DNA of 64,000 nucleotides from Rhynchopus sp. YZ270_cl-10 (Eukaryota; Euglenozoa; Diplonemea; Diplonemida; Diplonemidae). Both the position numbers and the translations under genes were made by a program. Position 1 is the stretch's first letter. Each line of letters begins with the position of its first letter. This document shows, one piece after another, positions 52,206 to 62,861 of the stretch. The stretch is from positions 1,116,001 through 1,180,000 of the forward strand of contig OZ037873.1 in assembly GCA_964035575.1 (NCBI GenBank), in the 5' to 3' direction. The notes under the pieces were generated by a model. That model did no database searches and had not been told where the DNA came from. It worked only from the letters and a program-made list of their open reading frames with translations.

Positions 52206-52763
52206 ATGAAGACCGAAAAAGTGACCTGGACAATAGCTTTTCCCCCAAAAAACGCCGAAAAATATTTCGTTGGATTCAGCGGACCGAAAACGTGCAATTC
52301 CGTGCCCCCTTTTTTTTGTTTTGACACCCCAGGACTCCACCCCCAAACCTCTCCAAGCACCCCCAAACCCACTTTTCAGTCACATTTTAGTAGGGAATTT
52401 CACTTAAATTTCGCCTATAATGACCCAAAAGGACCCGTGTCACTGTGCCATGATGTCTGCCCGTTTCTTGTGCGAATTGTCAATCTCCCCACCTACGTGG
52501 CAAAGAGCCTGTTCGTGTCACATAGCAACACTGAACCAAAGACCTGGATATGCCTAAACTGCCTCACTGCCAAAGGGGTTTTTGTGCCTCCTAATATGGC
52601 AAAGGTAACGGTTACCCAGGCTTGTTCAGGGCAAATCCTTAAGAAATCGTGCTTTTTTAACCGCACCGATAACCTGGTACAGATCGTTCACAGAGGTTCA
52701 ACTAGGATTTTTCATCATCAGTCCTATTCGTGGTCATTTACCCCCCCCCCTTTGGGTCGGTGA
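52206..52763 (+). other. Open stretch of 185 codons inside a TIR element, function unknown
   Basis: It reads in part as protein-like sequence (LVRIVNLPTYVAKSLFVSHS, KTWICLNCLTAKGVFVPP) with one CxxC pair, then runs into the left end of the nested element at 52717, which truncates it. It could be element-encoded or captured. No motif I can name. Confidence 0.3.
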
Positions 52764-53650
52764 ACCGGAAATTTTGGAAATAAGGGGGTAAAATAAGGGG
52801 GGGGGGGTAAATGAGGGGGTAAGGGGGGGGGGGTAAATTACCATGTTATGGGTTAGGTCATGTTTTTGGGTGGGAAGGGGGGACTTTTTCATACACGGTG
52901 GGGTAAAATTTTGCACAACACAGTGTGACGACACATGCTCTCATGACAAATGTGTCATCTGAAAAAAATTCCTCACTTCCTTGCGACATCGCAAGCAGTC
53001 ATGCATCATGGATCCACATCATCCACATCATCTTTCTGCCCGTGCCTGAACCATGACTGGTCAGGGATCACGGTGTTGCCTCAGATTCCGTGAGGTGTCC
53101 CAAACGTATCGCCCACGCAGCACAAACGTACCCACCTGCACCCATCTACCTGCACACGTGATGTAAAACAGGGTGAAAGATTATTTGCACTTTACCCCTT
53201 TCCTCATTTCGAGCTTGTCTCCAGCTTCAAATCAGACGAGTCCTACAGTCTCCGGATGTACGACCCGCTGAACACATCAGCCCCTCCCAGCAAACCATAA
53301 AACAAAACAGGTATGCGCTGCACTAAGTGAAACTATTACCCCATAATTACACGCCAGGTGGTGTTTTGCCACTCGTTCCCTGAACCCCCTCGCTTCGCTC
53401 GTGGGTTTAGGTCACTCGTGACAAAACACCACCTGGCGTGTTGCGGCGATAATTACCCAAAAATTACCTGGTGGCTGGTACTTTACCCCCCCAGGGGGGT
53501 AAAGTACCAGCCACAACAGGGTATTATAAGGGGGGGGGGTAAATTACCATGTTATTTTGGCCTGAACCGTTTTTTTCTGAAAAAGGGGGTAAAATAAGGG
53601 GGGGGGGTAAATTTAGGGGGGGGGGGTAAATGACCACGAATAGGACTGAT
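52717..53650. mobile_element. Nested TIR element with a captured coding fragment
   Basis: The ends ATCAGTCCTATTCGTGGTCA and complement run into C/G runs. The interior has two strong hairpins (53352-53438 and 53472-53514) and a GC-richer piece at about 53180-53300, which reads in one frame ALYPFPHFELVSSFKSDESY, SLRMYDPLNTSAPPSKP, stop. That looks like the C-terminal end of a host protein. No target-site duplication is evident. Confidence 0.7.
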
Positions 53651-54574
53651 TTCTTTATTTATTTTCAAAGATTGTAAAAAGATCTTTCAAAAGGCACCAT
53701 TTTCGAGTTGAAATACCAATTACTCACGGGTAGAGTGTGACCGCAAAGCCAAAACAATTGGCCGGTCCTTAAGGGGTTAATAAACATACAGGGAAACAGT
53801 GAAATACTGTGTGGCCCGCCTTTAACTAATTAAAATTTTGGACTTTTTGCTCGATTTTTTTTTCATTTTTTGCGCGGACCTCGGAAACGCAGTTAAATAT
53901 GATTCTCCACCCCGCAGGAGGTCTGGCGAGTAGTTCCGAGGGGGTTTGGACACTTCTGTGCTTATCTGAGAACTTTTTTTTTGAATTTTTAAGGTAAAAA
54001 TGCACCCTCAAAAAGAGGTAACTTCGGGCATTATAAGCGGTTCCGACCCTCACGAATACGCCTGGGACCCTCCCAGGACCCCTAAAAGCTGCAAAAACTA
54101 TACATTTCCACCCCGGGACCCCAGAAGATGTGGACTGAAGTGTTTTTCGGGTGTTTATAAGGAGTTTCGCCTGATTGGATAAATTTATTGGCAAGTGTTA
54201 AATTTTGGCCCCCAAGCGTTACGCAATTTTGGGGTCTTTTTTCACAAAATCGATTTTTTTGGGACAAGAAATGCTCTGTTGGGGTCGTCAGGTGGTTTAT
54301 TGGGATATATGGGTGATCCCCAGGGCGATTTGCGCCAGGCACGCCCATTTTAGTGGATTTCTTCACCGAAATTTCAAAAAAATGGGTTTTGGACAGCAAG
54401 TCCTTAAGGATTTCCTTATACGTGGAACCCCCTAGGCATACACTCGATGCGAGTCGCATGCGATAATCATTATCGCACACGTAGAGGATTTTGGTACAAG
54501 GGGAGGCCTGGCCTGTGTTTCGTTTTTGGGGACATGTAGTGTCCAGGGAAAGTTTCTGTCGCAAAATAGATGAA
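53651..54574. other. Interior of the composite element, non-coding
   Basis: No gene is supported; short open frames on both strands lack protein-like continuity. CGAATACGCCTGGGACC-type GC patches and the CCCCCTAGGCATAC motif (about 54427) are the only features. Confidence 0.4.
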
Positions 54575-55117
54575 GTGTACTGTGTACTGTGTACTGTGTA
54601 CTGTGTACTGTGTACTGTGTACTGTGTACTGTGTACTGTGTACTGTGTACTGTGTACTGTGTACTGTGTACTGTGTACTGTGTACTGTGTACTGTGTACT
54701 GTGTACTGTGTACTGTGTACTGTGTACTGTGTACTGTGTACTGTGTACTGTGTACTGTGTACTGTGTACTGTGTACTGTGTACTGTGTACTGTGTACTGT
54801 GTACTGTGTACTGTGTACTGTGTACTGTGTACTGTGTACTGTGTACTGTGTACTGTGTACTGTGTACTGTGTACTGTGTACTGTGTACTGTGTACTGTGT
54901 ACTGTGTACTGTGTACTGTGTACTGTGTACTGTGTACTGTGTACTGTGTACTGTGTACTGTGTACTGTGTACTGTGTACTGTGTACTGTGTACTGTGTAC
55001 TGTGTACTGTGTACTGTGTACTGTGTACTGTGTACTGTGTACTGTGTACTGTGTACTGTGTACTGTGTACTGTGTACTGTGTACTGTGTACTGTGTACTG
55101 TGTACTGTGTACTGTGT
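54575..55117. repeat. Perfect TACTGTG tandem array 2 (about 77 units)
   Basis: 543 bp of the same heptamer, in the same orientation as array 1, ending in three diverged TGTTGC-type units. All six frames are open across it. Confidence 0.95.
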
Positions 55118-56089
55118 TGCTGTGTTGCTGTGTTGCTGTGGGTATGTTCCGTCGTATTTTGTTGAAAATTACTGGTTTTGTTTAAATGACTCCTCGGAGT
55201 CTCCCTTCCCGAGTGCTTTTTCGGGGGTTTTCACCCATTTTTTTGGCCCACATATTGGTCCAGACGGGACAAACGGTGTCTTGCGATTAGTATAGGACTA
55301 TATCATTGGACGTTTTTTACCACAAAAACACCAAAAAACGGTCAAAAAAAGTACCCAAAGTGTCCAAAACAGGTCGGAATGGACTCACAGGACATTTTTG
55401 GGGCAGGTTTGTGCCTACGCAGCTGTCATGACGTCGAAATTTTGCTGTTTTTTGAATTTCCCCTCAAAAATGGCCATTTTACCCAACATGGCCAAAACCG
55501 TCAAAAAGCCACTTTTTCACTATTTTTTTGCATTTTATCATATTCTGAGTCGCCCTTATCATGGATTTTCGGGTCGCAGTGCGTTTCTGACCCATTTCTG
55601 GGGGGTTTTCCGACCGGAGGTGGCCTGGAAATGACCAAGAATGCCGTAAGAGGTTATTGCGACAATGGTTCCCACCTATAAACAGTGGAGTCGCACCCCC
55701 TAACTCCCTATGGATTATCAATTCTCCTCAACCTCTCTGCGGCCATGCAGGATGCTGCCCAGGGGCTTTCTGCACAGTTCTCCCCCGAAGAACACCAGCA
55801 CAAGCGTCGCGTGTGCCTCAGCCTGCTTTCCAACCCTCTCCGACCGTGGCGTTGTCGAACTTTATTTTCTAGTATTCTGAAGGGGGTACTGTGGGGGTGG
55901 GGGTGCCCAGGTACAGAAGTGTGACCACTTTTTTAGAATTGCATTTTACGGCCCAGAAAACCTCCCTATGGGTAGTTTCGGGGCAAGAACAGGTTTTCTG
56001 GGGGGTGTGGGGTGGTTGGAGGCGGTTTTGGCACTTTCTGATAGGCGGTTTTCACTAATTTGAAAAACGTCAAATGTGACACCCCTTTG

Positions 56090-56200
56090 ATATCCCCTAG
56101 GCATACCTAGAAAGTGAATATGATATTCGGCCTATATTCGGATCCGAATATAGGCCGACTATCATATTCGCTTTCTAGGTATGCCTAGCGGGGGGGATAT
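56090..56200. repeat. 110-bp palindrome centred on GGATCC
   Basis: CCCCTAGGCATACCTAGAAA and CTATATTCGGATCCGAATAT fold back nearly perfectly; one arm differs by single bases. Confidence 0.85.
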
Positions 56201-56517
56201 ATTTCTTTAACTTATTCTAAAAAAACCCCCGCCTCCCCCCCATCAATTTTACCCAGGTACAAAACTACACCTAATGATCCCCTGTACACTCTTAGTACAC
56301 TCTTGGTAAGCCCTTAGTAAGCCCTTACCAAGCCCTTAGTAAGCCCTTAGTAAGAAATTAAGCCCTTACATTAAGCCCTTAATTTTAAGGCACTCTAAAA
56401 TTAAGCCCTTAATTTTAGAGTGCCTTAAAATTAAGGGCTTAATGTAAGAGGTGGGAGGTGGTATTTTTTCCTCCGGGGGGTAGGTACTGGTAAGGGCTTA
56501 CGGATGCCGTGTTGGTT

Positions 56518-57229
56518 TGAAAGTATGAAAACTGATAATAAAAAAAGGTAAAAAAAAAATTGAAATTCATTTATCCTTCGGGCGACGCGAGGACGGGTTG
56601 TGTACGGAACCATCCTCGGATAGGTGATTGTCGAAATTACAAAAAAAATATTTACAACAGAATAGGCGGAAGGGATACGGTATGGTGGTTTTAGGATGAC
56701 TCAAAAAAGGAAAAAAAAAAATGTGAGGAGTCGGCTGTAGCTTTTTCACCAAAAAAAATTTTCTCTTTTTCAGAAGAATGTATTTTTTGCTTTTCACGGT
56801 GTCCCTGTCAGGCCCTGACAACGTGTTATATCACTCCGTTTGTTGGACCCTGTAGCCCGTCACGTCTTTGCCCTAACAGGACAAAAACGCATCGTGTCAT
56901 CATCTTTGGTTTTTTGCATTTTGGGTGGGGGGTTCTCAGAAATAGAAGAGAAAAATAAAAACATCAAAGTCGCATGACAACAGCGTGGTTGTAGTAAGTT
57001 ACACAGCCAATGACATAGGTCTCTCTTTTTTTGTTTTGTTTTTATTCGTGAGTGTATTGTTTTTGATTTTTTTTCCAAAAAAAAGATTTTCCTCTTCCCC
57101 CTTTATTTCATCTCTATCCTCTTTCTCTCCCCCTCCTCATCCTCCCCTCCTAGGGTTCAAAATAAAACCTACATTTCTCGAACTTTTCGTGATTTTCATT
57201 GAACCGCATTCTCGACCCAAAAAAAAAAA
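56518..57229. other. Upstream region of the tubby/LURP1-like gene
   Basis: No gene. A/T runs and a C/T-rich tract (about 57090-57150) precede the ATG, with an AG at CCTCCTAG (about 57150) as a possible acceptor. The leader ends in an A run just before ATGGC. Confidence 0.5.
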
Positions 57230-58351
57230 ATGGCAACAGATCTGTCGAAATTGCAGAAGTTAGATTTGAATGACCCCCACGCCGTGCTTTCGTTTGCGGT
57301 TGGCCCTCTGGAAGGGGAGGATGCGTTGGTTCCTCAGAAGCGAGGATCGGGGTTGACGGTGTCCAAGAAATACCACGATTCGACCAAAACATATGTTATC
57401 AAAAAGACAAAATTGGGGATGGACGATTGGAGGTGCTATGACGCTTGCACACAGAGGCTTGCTTTCAATTCGCATCATGTTGGGAAAAACCCGATTGGGT
57501 CTGTTGATGTGTTAGGTTTTGCGGATGCGCCTGGTGGTGAGTGGGAGACGTTGTGTGATGTATCAGGATGGGATGGAAACGCGAGTTTTTCGATTCGTCC
57601 CAAAACCAGATCGATGCATGGCAGGCAGAGGGTGTTTTACAATAAAAAAGAGGTGTTGTCTGTATCGAAGAGAAGTAAAATAAAGTCGCTGTCGCTGACA
57701 AAATCGTTTGCAGTGTCGGATGCAAAGGGAAAAGAAACTCTCTTTGTCTCCGCAGATCTCATGGGACGAACCTACCAATTTCTCAACAAATCCGATGAGC
57801 TAGTTGCTTTGGTGTACAAAACCCCCAAAACGCTCTTCAAAAATGCGGCCTTAGGCATCGGAAGTGAGGTGCAAATGGTCATCTCCAAAGGAACGGATTG
57901 TTCTGCAATAATCGCCGCGTTTTTTGCGTTGAAACAGTGCGGCGCGAAGTACATAAAAGATGCCTTCGCGAATTTTATTGTTGATCCGATGAAAGAACAA
58001 CTCATTGAAGATCCTGGCAAGGTGCTGGCAGCGGGGACTGGGGCGGCGGGGGTGCTCAATGAGAACCTTTTTGATGGAGAAGGGGACGACATGCTGGAAG
58101 GCGCGCTCGACGACCTGGGGGTCGATACCCTCCTTGCAAACGTAGCCGAGCACAACCCCTTCTCGGACGACGACGACGGTGACAACGCCTTCGAAAATGC
58201 GTTCTCAGCCATAGCTGGCCTAGGGGGTGACGACGGCAGTGACGGAGTGCTGGAAGGCGCCTTTGACGATATAGGAGACACAGTGGAGGACGCAGGCGAG
58301 GCTATCGAAGCAGTGGGGGATGTGCTGGAGTCGTTCTTCAGTCTATTCTGA
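57230..58351 (+). CDS. Tubby C-terminal-like / LURP1-related (LOR) domain protein (373 residues)
   Basis: Residues about 30-250 show the strand-rich pattern of the tubby-like/LURP1/scramblase fold (SGLTVSKKYHDSTKTYVIKK, GKETLFVSADLMGRTYQFLN), ending in the hydrophobic helix IIAAFFALKQC typical of the barrel's central helix. The C-terminal third (about 270-373) is acidic and built of imperfect repeats (DDMLEGALDDLGVDTLL, DDDGDNAFENAFSAIAGLGG, DGVLEGAFDDIGDTVED). The family is membrane- or phosphoinositide-associated in other eukaryotes; here that is inference. No signal peptide or membrane span. Start chosen at the first ATG after the A run. Confidence 0.8.
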   Translation: MATDLSKLQKLDLNDPHAVLSFAVGPLEGEDALVPQKRGSGLTVSKKYHDSTKTYVIKKTKLGMDDWRCYDACTQRLAFNSHHVGKNPIGSVDVLGFADAPGGEWETLCDVSGWDGNASFSIRPKTRSMHGRQRVFYNKKEVLSVSKRSKIKSLSLTKSFAVSDAKGKETLFVSADLMGRTYQFLNKSDELVALVYKTPKTLFKNAALGIGSEVQMVISKGTDCSAIIAAFFALKQCGAKYIKDAFANFIVDPMKEQLIEDPGKVLAAGTGAAGVLNENLFDGEGDDMLEGALDDLGVDTLLANVAEHNPFSDDDDGDNAFENAFSAIAGLGGDDGSDGVLEGAFDDIGDTVEDAGEAIEAVGDVLESFFSLF

Positions 58352-58407
58352 AAAATCGGGGGGAACTAGAGGTGGAGAACCTCAATGGGGGGGTTTTTCC
58401 CCCTTTT

Positions 58408-58545
58408 TATCAGATGCAAACCACAAAAATGGATGTAGGAGGACTGCATGGTTGGGGTGTCCACCCCCAGTACAGACGGTCATTGTACCAAAGGTACACT
58501 GTCCATGAGAGAGGCTTTGTATTTCAAAGTCAACTTTTTTTTTTC
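58408..58545 (+). repeat. Family A structured short repeat (full copy)
   Basis: It follows TTTTTATCAG with ATGCAAACCACAAAAATGG, GCATGGTTGGGGTGTCCACC, then GTACCAAAGGTAC (hairpin), ATGAGAGAGGCTTTG, TATTTCAAAGTCAACTTTTT. It begins right after an acceptor-like pyrimidine-CAG, as does the copy at 62862. Confidence 0.8.
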
Positions 58546-58617
58546 TGTGTGGTTGGGTGTATTGTTTGATGTAGTGTCTGTGGAAGTATGTTGTTACTTT
58601 GATTTTTTTTTGTTCTT

Positions 58618-59060
58618 TTGAGGTGATCCAGCGCACACTTTTCCACACGTTTTCACACCGTGAAAACGTGTGAAAACAAGTGAAAACGTGTGAAACCAAG
58701 GTGAAAATGTGTGAAAACAAGTGAAAACGTGTGAAACCAAGGTGAAAATGTGTGAAATCAAGTGAAAATGTGTGAAATCAAGTGAAAATGTGTGAAACCA
58801 TGTGAAACCATGTGAAACCATGTGAAACCATGTGAAAATGTGTGAAAATGTGTGAAACCAAGTGAAAACATGTGAAACCAAGTGAAAATGTGTGAAACCA
58901 TGTGAAAACACCAAGTTTTTTTTCTGGAGGAGTCCACTCAGAGTGCGTGAAGCAGTTTTCTTTTCACTTTCGTACACACTTTTTCACACCGTGAAACCAT
59001 GTGAAAATGTGTGAAACCAAGTGAAAATGTGTGAAAAAGCGTGAGACTGGATCACCTCAA
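58618..59060. mobile_element. TIR-bounded array of GTGTGAAA-type repeats
   Basis: TTGAGGTGATCCAG at the left and CTGGATCACCTCAA at the right enclose about 400 bp of imperfect tandem TGTGAAAACAAG / TGTGAAACCATG units (about 11-12 nt). The array is broken once by TTTTTTTCTGGAGGAGTCC-type sequence at about 58915-58975. The minus strand gives spurious FHTFSHIF frames. Confidence 0.7.
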
Positions 59061-59572
59061 GGTCAAAGAGTTTTATGTGGGAGAAGCAGAGCTTTTTTAC
59101 ACAAAAAAGTGGCAACACCGATTTTACAAACAATCGCGACCTTCTCTCTTGAGGGCCTTCTCAGATTGTTTTTAAACCCCTTTTTTTCCTATCCTCTGGT
59201 GTTGTTCGGGTGTCCTGCAGTGTGTTTAGAAGCCTGTTTTGCAAACTTTCGTTCTTTTTGCTCTTTCAACCTTCACCGGCTCTTATTCAAGGCGCGGGGT
59301 AAACTGGGTGTACTCATCTTATCCTTTATATTATTCCACAATAATCATGGATGGCGCCCGTTACCGGGGTATCGTGTTGTAGTACCGGGTTGTGCAAATC
59401 CAGCTTCATTGCCAGGTATTTTCAATGGCATTACCGTGTTAAAAAAAAAAGACCTGTAATGTAAAGTAACCCGTTACCGGGTGTCATTCATGAATATAAT
59501 TTTTGGTGACAAAACAACCACTGACCGCAGCCAACTGGATTAGCCAATAGGGGCTTTTTCTCTCCTTTTTAT
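59061..59572. other. Non-coding stretch
   Basis: No gene is supported. CCGTTACCGGG and similar motifs recur (about 59358, 59470), otherwise unremarkable. Confidence 0.4.
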
Positions 59573-60204
59573 ATATGGCAGCGTCCGCAAACCACCCCCC
59601 CCTAAAGGTCACTTTTCGATTTATTTGGATTTCAGATATTTTCTACTCCGTCTTTTTGCTCGATTTTTGTTTCAATGAACTCAGAGTAAAGTTTCTGAGT
59701 TCATTAAAACCAAAATCGAGCAAAAAGACCAATCTCACATTTTATTAAATGGCAAAACCTTTGTTAACACCTGTGTTAGAAAAATTTTCCCCTGTTTTTT
59801 GAGGATTTTGGCGGAAAAACCGGGGGAAAAAGTAATATCTGATGGTCTGAAGAGTAATCTGACCACATTCTCTAGGTATAACAGGCACCCAAAAAATCCA
59901 CTGGCGAAGGAATTTTGCACTTTTGACCACCACACATTACATGTATTTTTGCCCGATTTTCCCAGCAAAATCCTCAAAATACACGGGGAAAATCGGTCTA
60001 ACACAGGTTTTAACAAAGGTTTTGCCATTTAATAAAATGTGAGATTGGTCTTTTTGCTCGATTTTGGTTTTAATGAACTCAGAAACTTTACTCTGAGTTC
60101 ATTGAAACAAAAATCGAGCAAAAAGACGGAGTAGAAAATATCTGAAATCCAAATAAATCGAAAAGTGACCTTTAGGGGGGGGTGGTTTGCGGACGCTGCC
60201 ATAT
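59573..60204. mobile_element. TIR element with arms of about 220 bp
   Basis: ATATGGCAGCGTCCGCAAAC at the left and its complement at the right, with arms complementary through CTTTTTGCTCGATTTT and AATGGCAAAACCTTTGTTAA. The middle (about 59850-59945) resembles 24975-25090 of another TIR element. No gene is intact. Confidence 0.85.
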
Positions 60205-60362
60205 TTTTTTTTCACTCAGCCAACACTTTAAAAGCATTTTTTTTTTTACTACGCGGAACACCTACGCCCCATCCTTTGCATTGAGCTCGACTCTTTCCCT
60301 CGCACACACCTTCACCAATTTTCATCCATCGACTAGAATTTCAAAACAACACAACAACAAAA

Positions 60363-60956
60363 ATGGGTTGCTGCTCCAGCAAAATGGTTAAGAGAGAGTT
60401 CACCACCAGCGGGAAGGCATACGCAGACGGCGTGGATGTGGATGCTGCAGCAAAGTACCTTCGGGACCCACGGAACTGGATCACCCAGGTCGCGGGGCAG
60501 GGCAGCGGCGCAAAGGACTTTACATGCGCACTGCAGGGGCCTGGCACGGATGAGGTGTTGTTCACATTTCAGCGTCAGGATACTTTCAACCAGAAGCGTC
60601 TCGTTTATCACACTACGTCGGGCACTGCGGAGGTGAAGCGTGTGGATGTGCAGGGGGACAGAGCGGTGGTGGAGGTGCTTGTAAAAGTGGGGGCAAGTAT
60701 CTCATTTTATATGGGGTCGGTTGTATCAGTTTATACGTACACTTTGCAGCGTGCGTCCGACACCTTTTCGTCGCAGTCAGGGACGCACATGGAACTGACA
60801 GTAGCAACAACGTATGAAGTGCCTTCTTATGCGAGGGAGCATGTGCAAAGCCAGGCAATAAAGGCGTATAAACAGCAGATAGATGCACTAATGATTCACG
60901 CGGCCACCGAGCTGACGTCGCCAGTGAAAAGTGGTGAAGAAAAATCCCAAAACTAA
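60363..60956 (+). CDS. Probably myristoylated/palmitoylated MGCC protein, SRPBCC-like (197 residues)
   Basis: The N-terminus MGCCSSKMVKREF has Gly2 for N-myristoylation and Cys3/Cys4 for palmitoylation, a dual-lipidation signal for membrane (often flagellar or plasma membrane) targeting. The rest (about 20-175) has an alpha-beta pattern with DVDAAAKYLRDPRNWITQVA near the start and amphipathic strands after, which recalls SRPBCC/START-like lipid-binding folds; this is tentative. A C-terminal helix (AYKQQIDALMIHAATEL) ends it. Start is the first ATG, preceded by CAACAACAAAA. The leader has CGACTAGAATTT as a possible acceptor. The TIR element ends 160 nt upstream. Confidence 0.8.
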   Translation: MGCCSSKMVKREFTTSGKAYADGVDVDAAAKYLRDPRNWITQVAGQGSGAKDFTCALQGPGTDEVLFTFQRQDTFNQKRLVYHTTSGTAEVKRVDVQGDRAVVEVLVKVGASISFYMGSVVSVYTYTLQRASDTFSSQSGTHMELTVATTYEVPSYAREHVQSQAIKAYKQQIDALMIHAATELTSPVKSGEEKSQN

Positions 60957-61296
60957 AGTTGAAGACCTCAGAATAGAACATTCCTCTCAGTTTATACAAA
61001 AGCTTGCAAAAAAAGACGCATAAAATGTAACGGTTTGTATACTTTGTGCAAAAAGTTCAGTTTTCTCCCATGTGTTTTGTGTGTTGTTGATTGGAAAAGC
61101 CAACAAAAAATTCAACAGAGTGTACTGTGTAAAGACTTTGTGTGCATTTTGCTTTTGTAGTCTACATCCTTTGCATCTTCATTGAGATGGGTTTCCTACT
61201 TTTTCAAAATTCATTATTTTTTGTTGTCACTTCCAATCGCAGACCGCCAAACACAAACCTTTGTTTCTTGAGTTTTTTTTTTTTAACCCTACCCAT
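60957..61296. other. 3' flank, non-coding
   Basis: No gene seen; AT-rich 3' region of the MGCC gene. Confidence 0.4.
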
Positions 61297-62212
61297 CATA
61301 CTTGGACCGCCCGAAATATATTTCGGGCATTTCGGGCGATTTCGGGCGAATTAGGGGCGGATTTCGGGCGATTTTGTGCGCCCGAAAACGCCCGAAATCG
61401 CCCGAAATGCAGATTTCGGGCGAATTCGGGCGCTTTTTCCGTAGTGAAAACCGACTAGGTAGAGTTCTAGTAATTTTCGCAAAAAACTTTTTATATTTGG
61501 AAATATTTGATGCCAAATCTGTCAAAATAAGCAAGAATCGAAAACTTTTGTACACCTGAGTGCACTTTGGAGGCCCGTGAGAATCACCACCAAATTACGG
61601 GTTTTCTGACTATCATTTGCTTATTCCTACCCAAAACACACTATGAACCGGGTTTTCACTATTTTTTCGTATTTCAGGGTGAATTTTTGTGAATTTTCGG
61701 GTCACAGGGTGGTTCTGACCCATTCTCGGGGTGTTTCGGGCCTGTAGTTGCTCAGGAGATGCCCAAAAACGTGAAAAATCGCCTTTTTACGTTTTTAGTA
61801 GTATTTTAGTGTAAATTGTTAGGGAAATCGGTTTTATACGTGGCTGCTAACAGAGCTGCACTCATATAAGTTGGGTTCTACTAGGAATTTTTGCTCAATT
61901 TTTTTTTCTTTGAACAAATTTTGTGCCAATCTTTCAAATAAAGCGTTAGATTTTTACACTGATAGCATGCTTCCCAGCACACATAAGATACTGGTTGTGC
62001 GCCCGAATTCGCCCGAATCTGCCCGAAATCGCCCGAATTCGCCCGAAATGTGCCCGAATTCGCCCGAAATGCGCCCGAATTCGCCCGAATTACGTATAAA
62101 TTCCCTTTAAAACGCCCGAAATATATTTCGGGCACATTTCGGGCGCTCGGGATCCGCGCCCGAAAAATCCGCCCGAATTCGCCCGAAATATATTTCGGGC
62201 GGTCCAAGTATG
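61297..62212. mobile_element. TIR element with a 6-bp duplication and CGCCCGAA subterminal repeats
   Basis: The ends CATACTTGGACCGCCCGAAA and exact complement are flanked by ACCCAT (61291-61296, 62213-62218). CGCCCGAA/TTCGGGCG words are repeated many times in both ends (about 61310-61435, 61998-62205), as expected of transposase-binding sites. The middle is AT-rich with no gene. Confidence 0.9.
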
Positions 62213-62504
62213 ACCCATCGGGTGTTTTGTTTGGAAAAATAATTTTCCGATATTTTTTGTTCAAGCTTTGCTAGATGATTTCCAAGCGTTACGTTTTGCA
62301 AAACATACCACATAAAAAGAAAGTTGGGAACATTTTTGATCCCTATACCTATGCTATCAATTTGAATTGCATATGTTCAAATACGATATTGTGTTCAACC
62401 TTTGTCAAATGAGGCCCAACCTCATGTGGTCCCTTTTACTTCGATATTTTCTTGGTGACCAAAGCACAGCGAGGCTGAGGTTCACATTGCCAACTCTTTT
62501 CCTT

Positions 62505-62545
62505 AATGTGCGCAAGAGGCACATTACATCTTTCAAGTTTTCTTT
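62505..62545 (+). repeat. Hairpin repeat, family C
   Basis: AATGTGCGCAAGAGGCACATT forms the stem with loop GCAAGAG, then ACATCTTTCAAG and a T-rich tail. Confidence 0.7.
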
Positions 62546-62861
62546 TCGTGCTGCCATGTGTGTTATTACATTAGGATACGCGCATCTCTGTGTCTATAAC
62601 CAAATCAAAAAGGGATCGTGTAGATCACCCTTGGATTGCCTCCACTGACTACCCTTTTATTGCTGCAGCTTATTGTCTTCCCCCGCAGTACTGATACATT
62701 ACTGTATTATGTTTCGTCATTTGAATTGTCGTTTTTTATTCCGTGTTGCGTTTAGTTTTTTTGTTAAATGTCGAACACGAGAGGTGTCGTCATCTCATTC
62801 ATAGTCCTTTGTGACTGTGCACAGCGATACACATATGTCTCAATATTGTTTCATTTCTTAT

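Larger units (their letters stand above)
52027..56511. mobile_element. 4.5-kb composite TIR element with a 6-bp duplication
   Basis: The ends CACGGCATCCATAAGCCCTT and, inverted, AAGGGCTTACGGATGCCGTG are flanked by TTGGTT (52021-52026, 56512-56517). Subterminal AAGCCCTTA/TAAGGGCTTA repeats fill both ends. The interior holds a 185-codon open stretch (52206-52763), a nested TIR element (52717-53650), heptamer array 2 and a 110-bp palindrome (56090-56200). CCCCTAGGCATAC at about 54429 and, inverted, at about 56176 may mark another nested unit. Confidence 0.75.

Noticed and set aside
58594-58977. Minus-strand frame of repeated FHTFSHIF-type peptides
   Set aside because: Produced by the GTGTGAAA tandem array; no other coding evidence.
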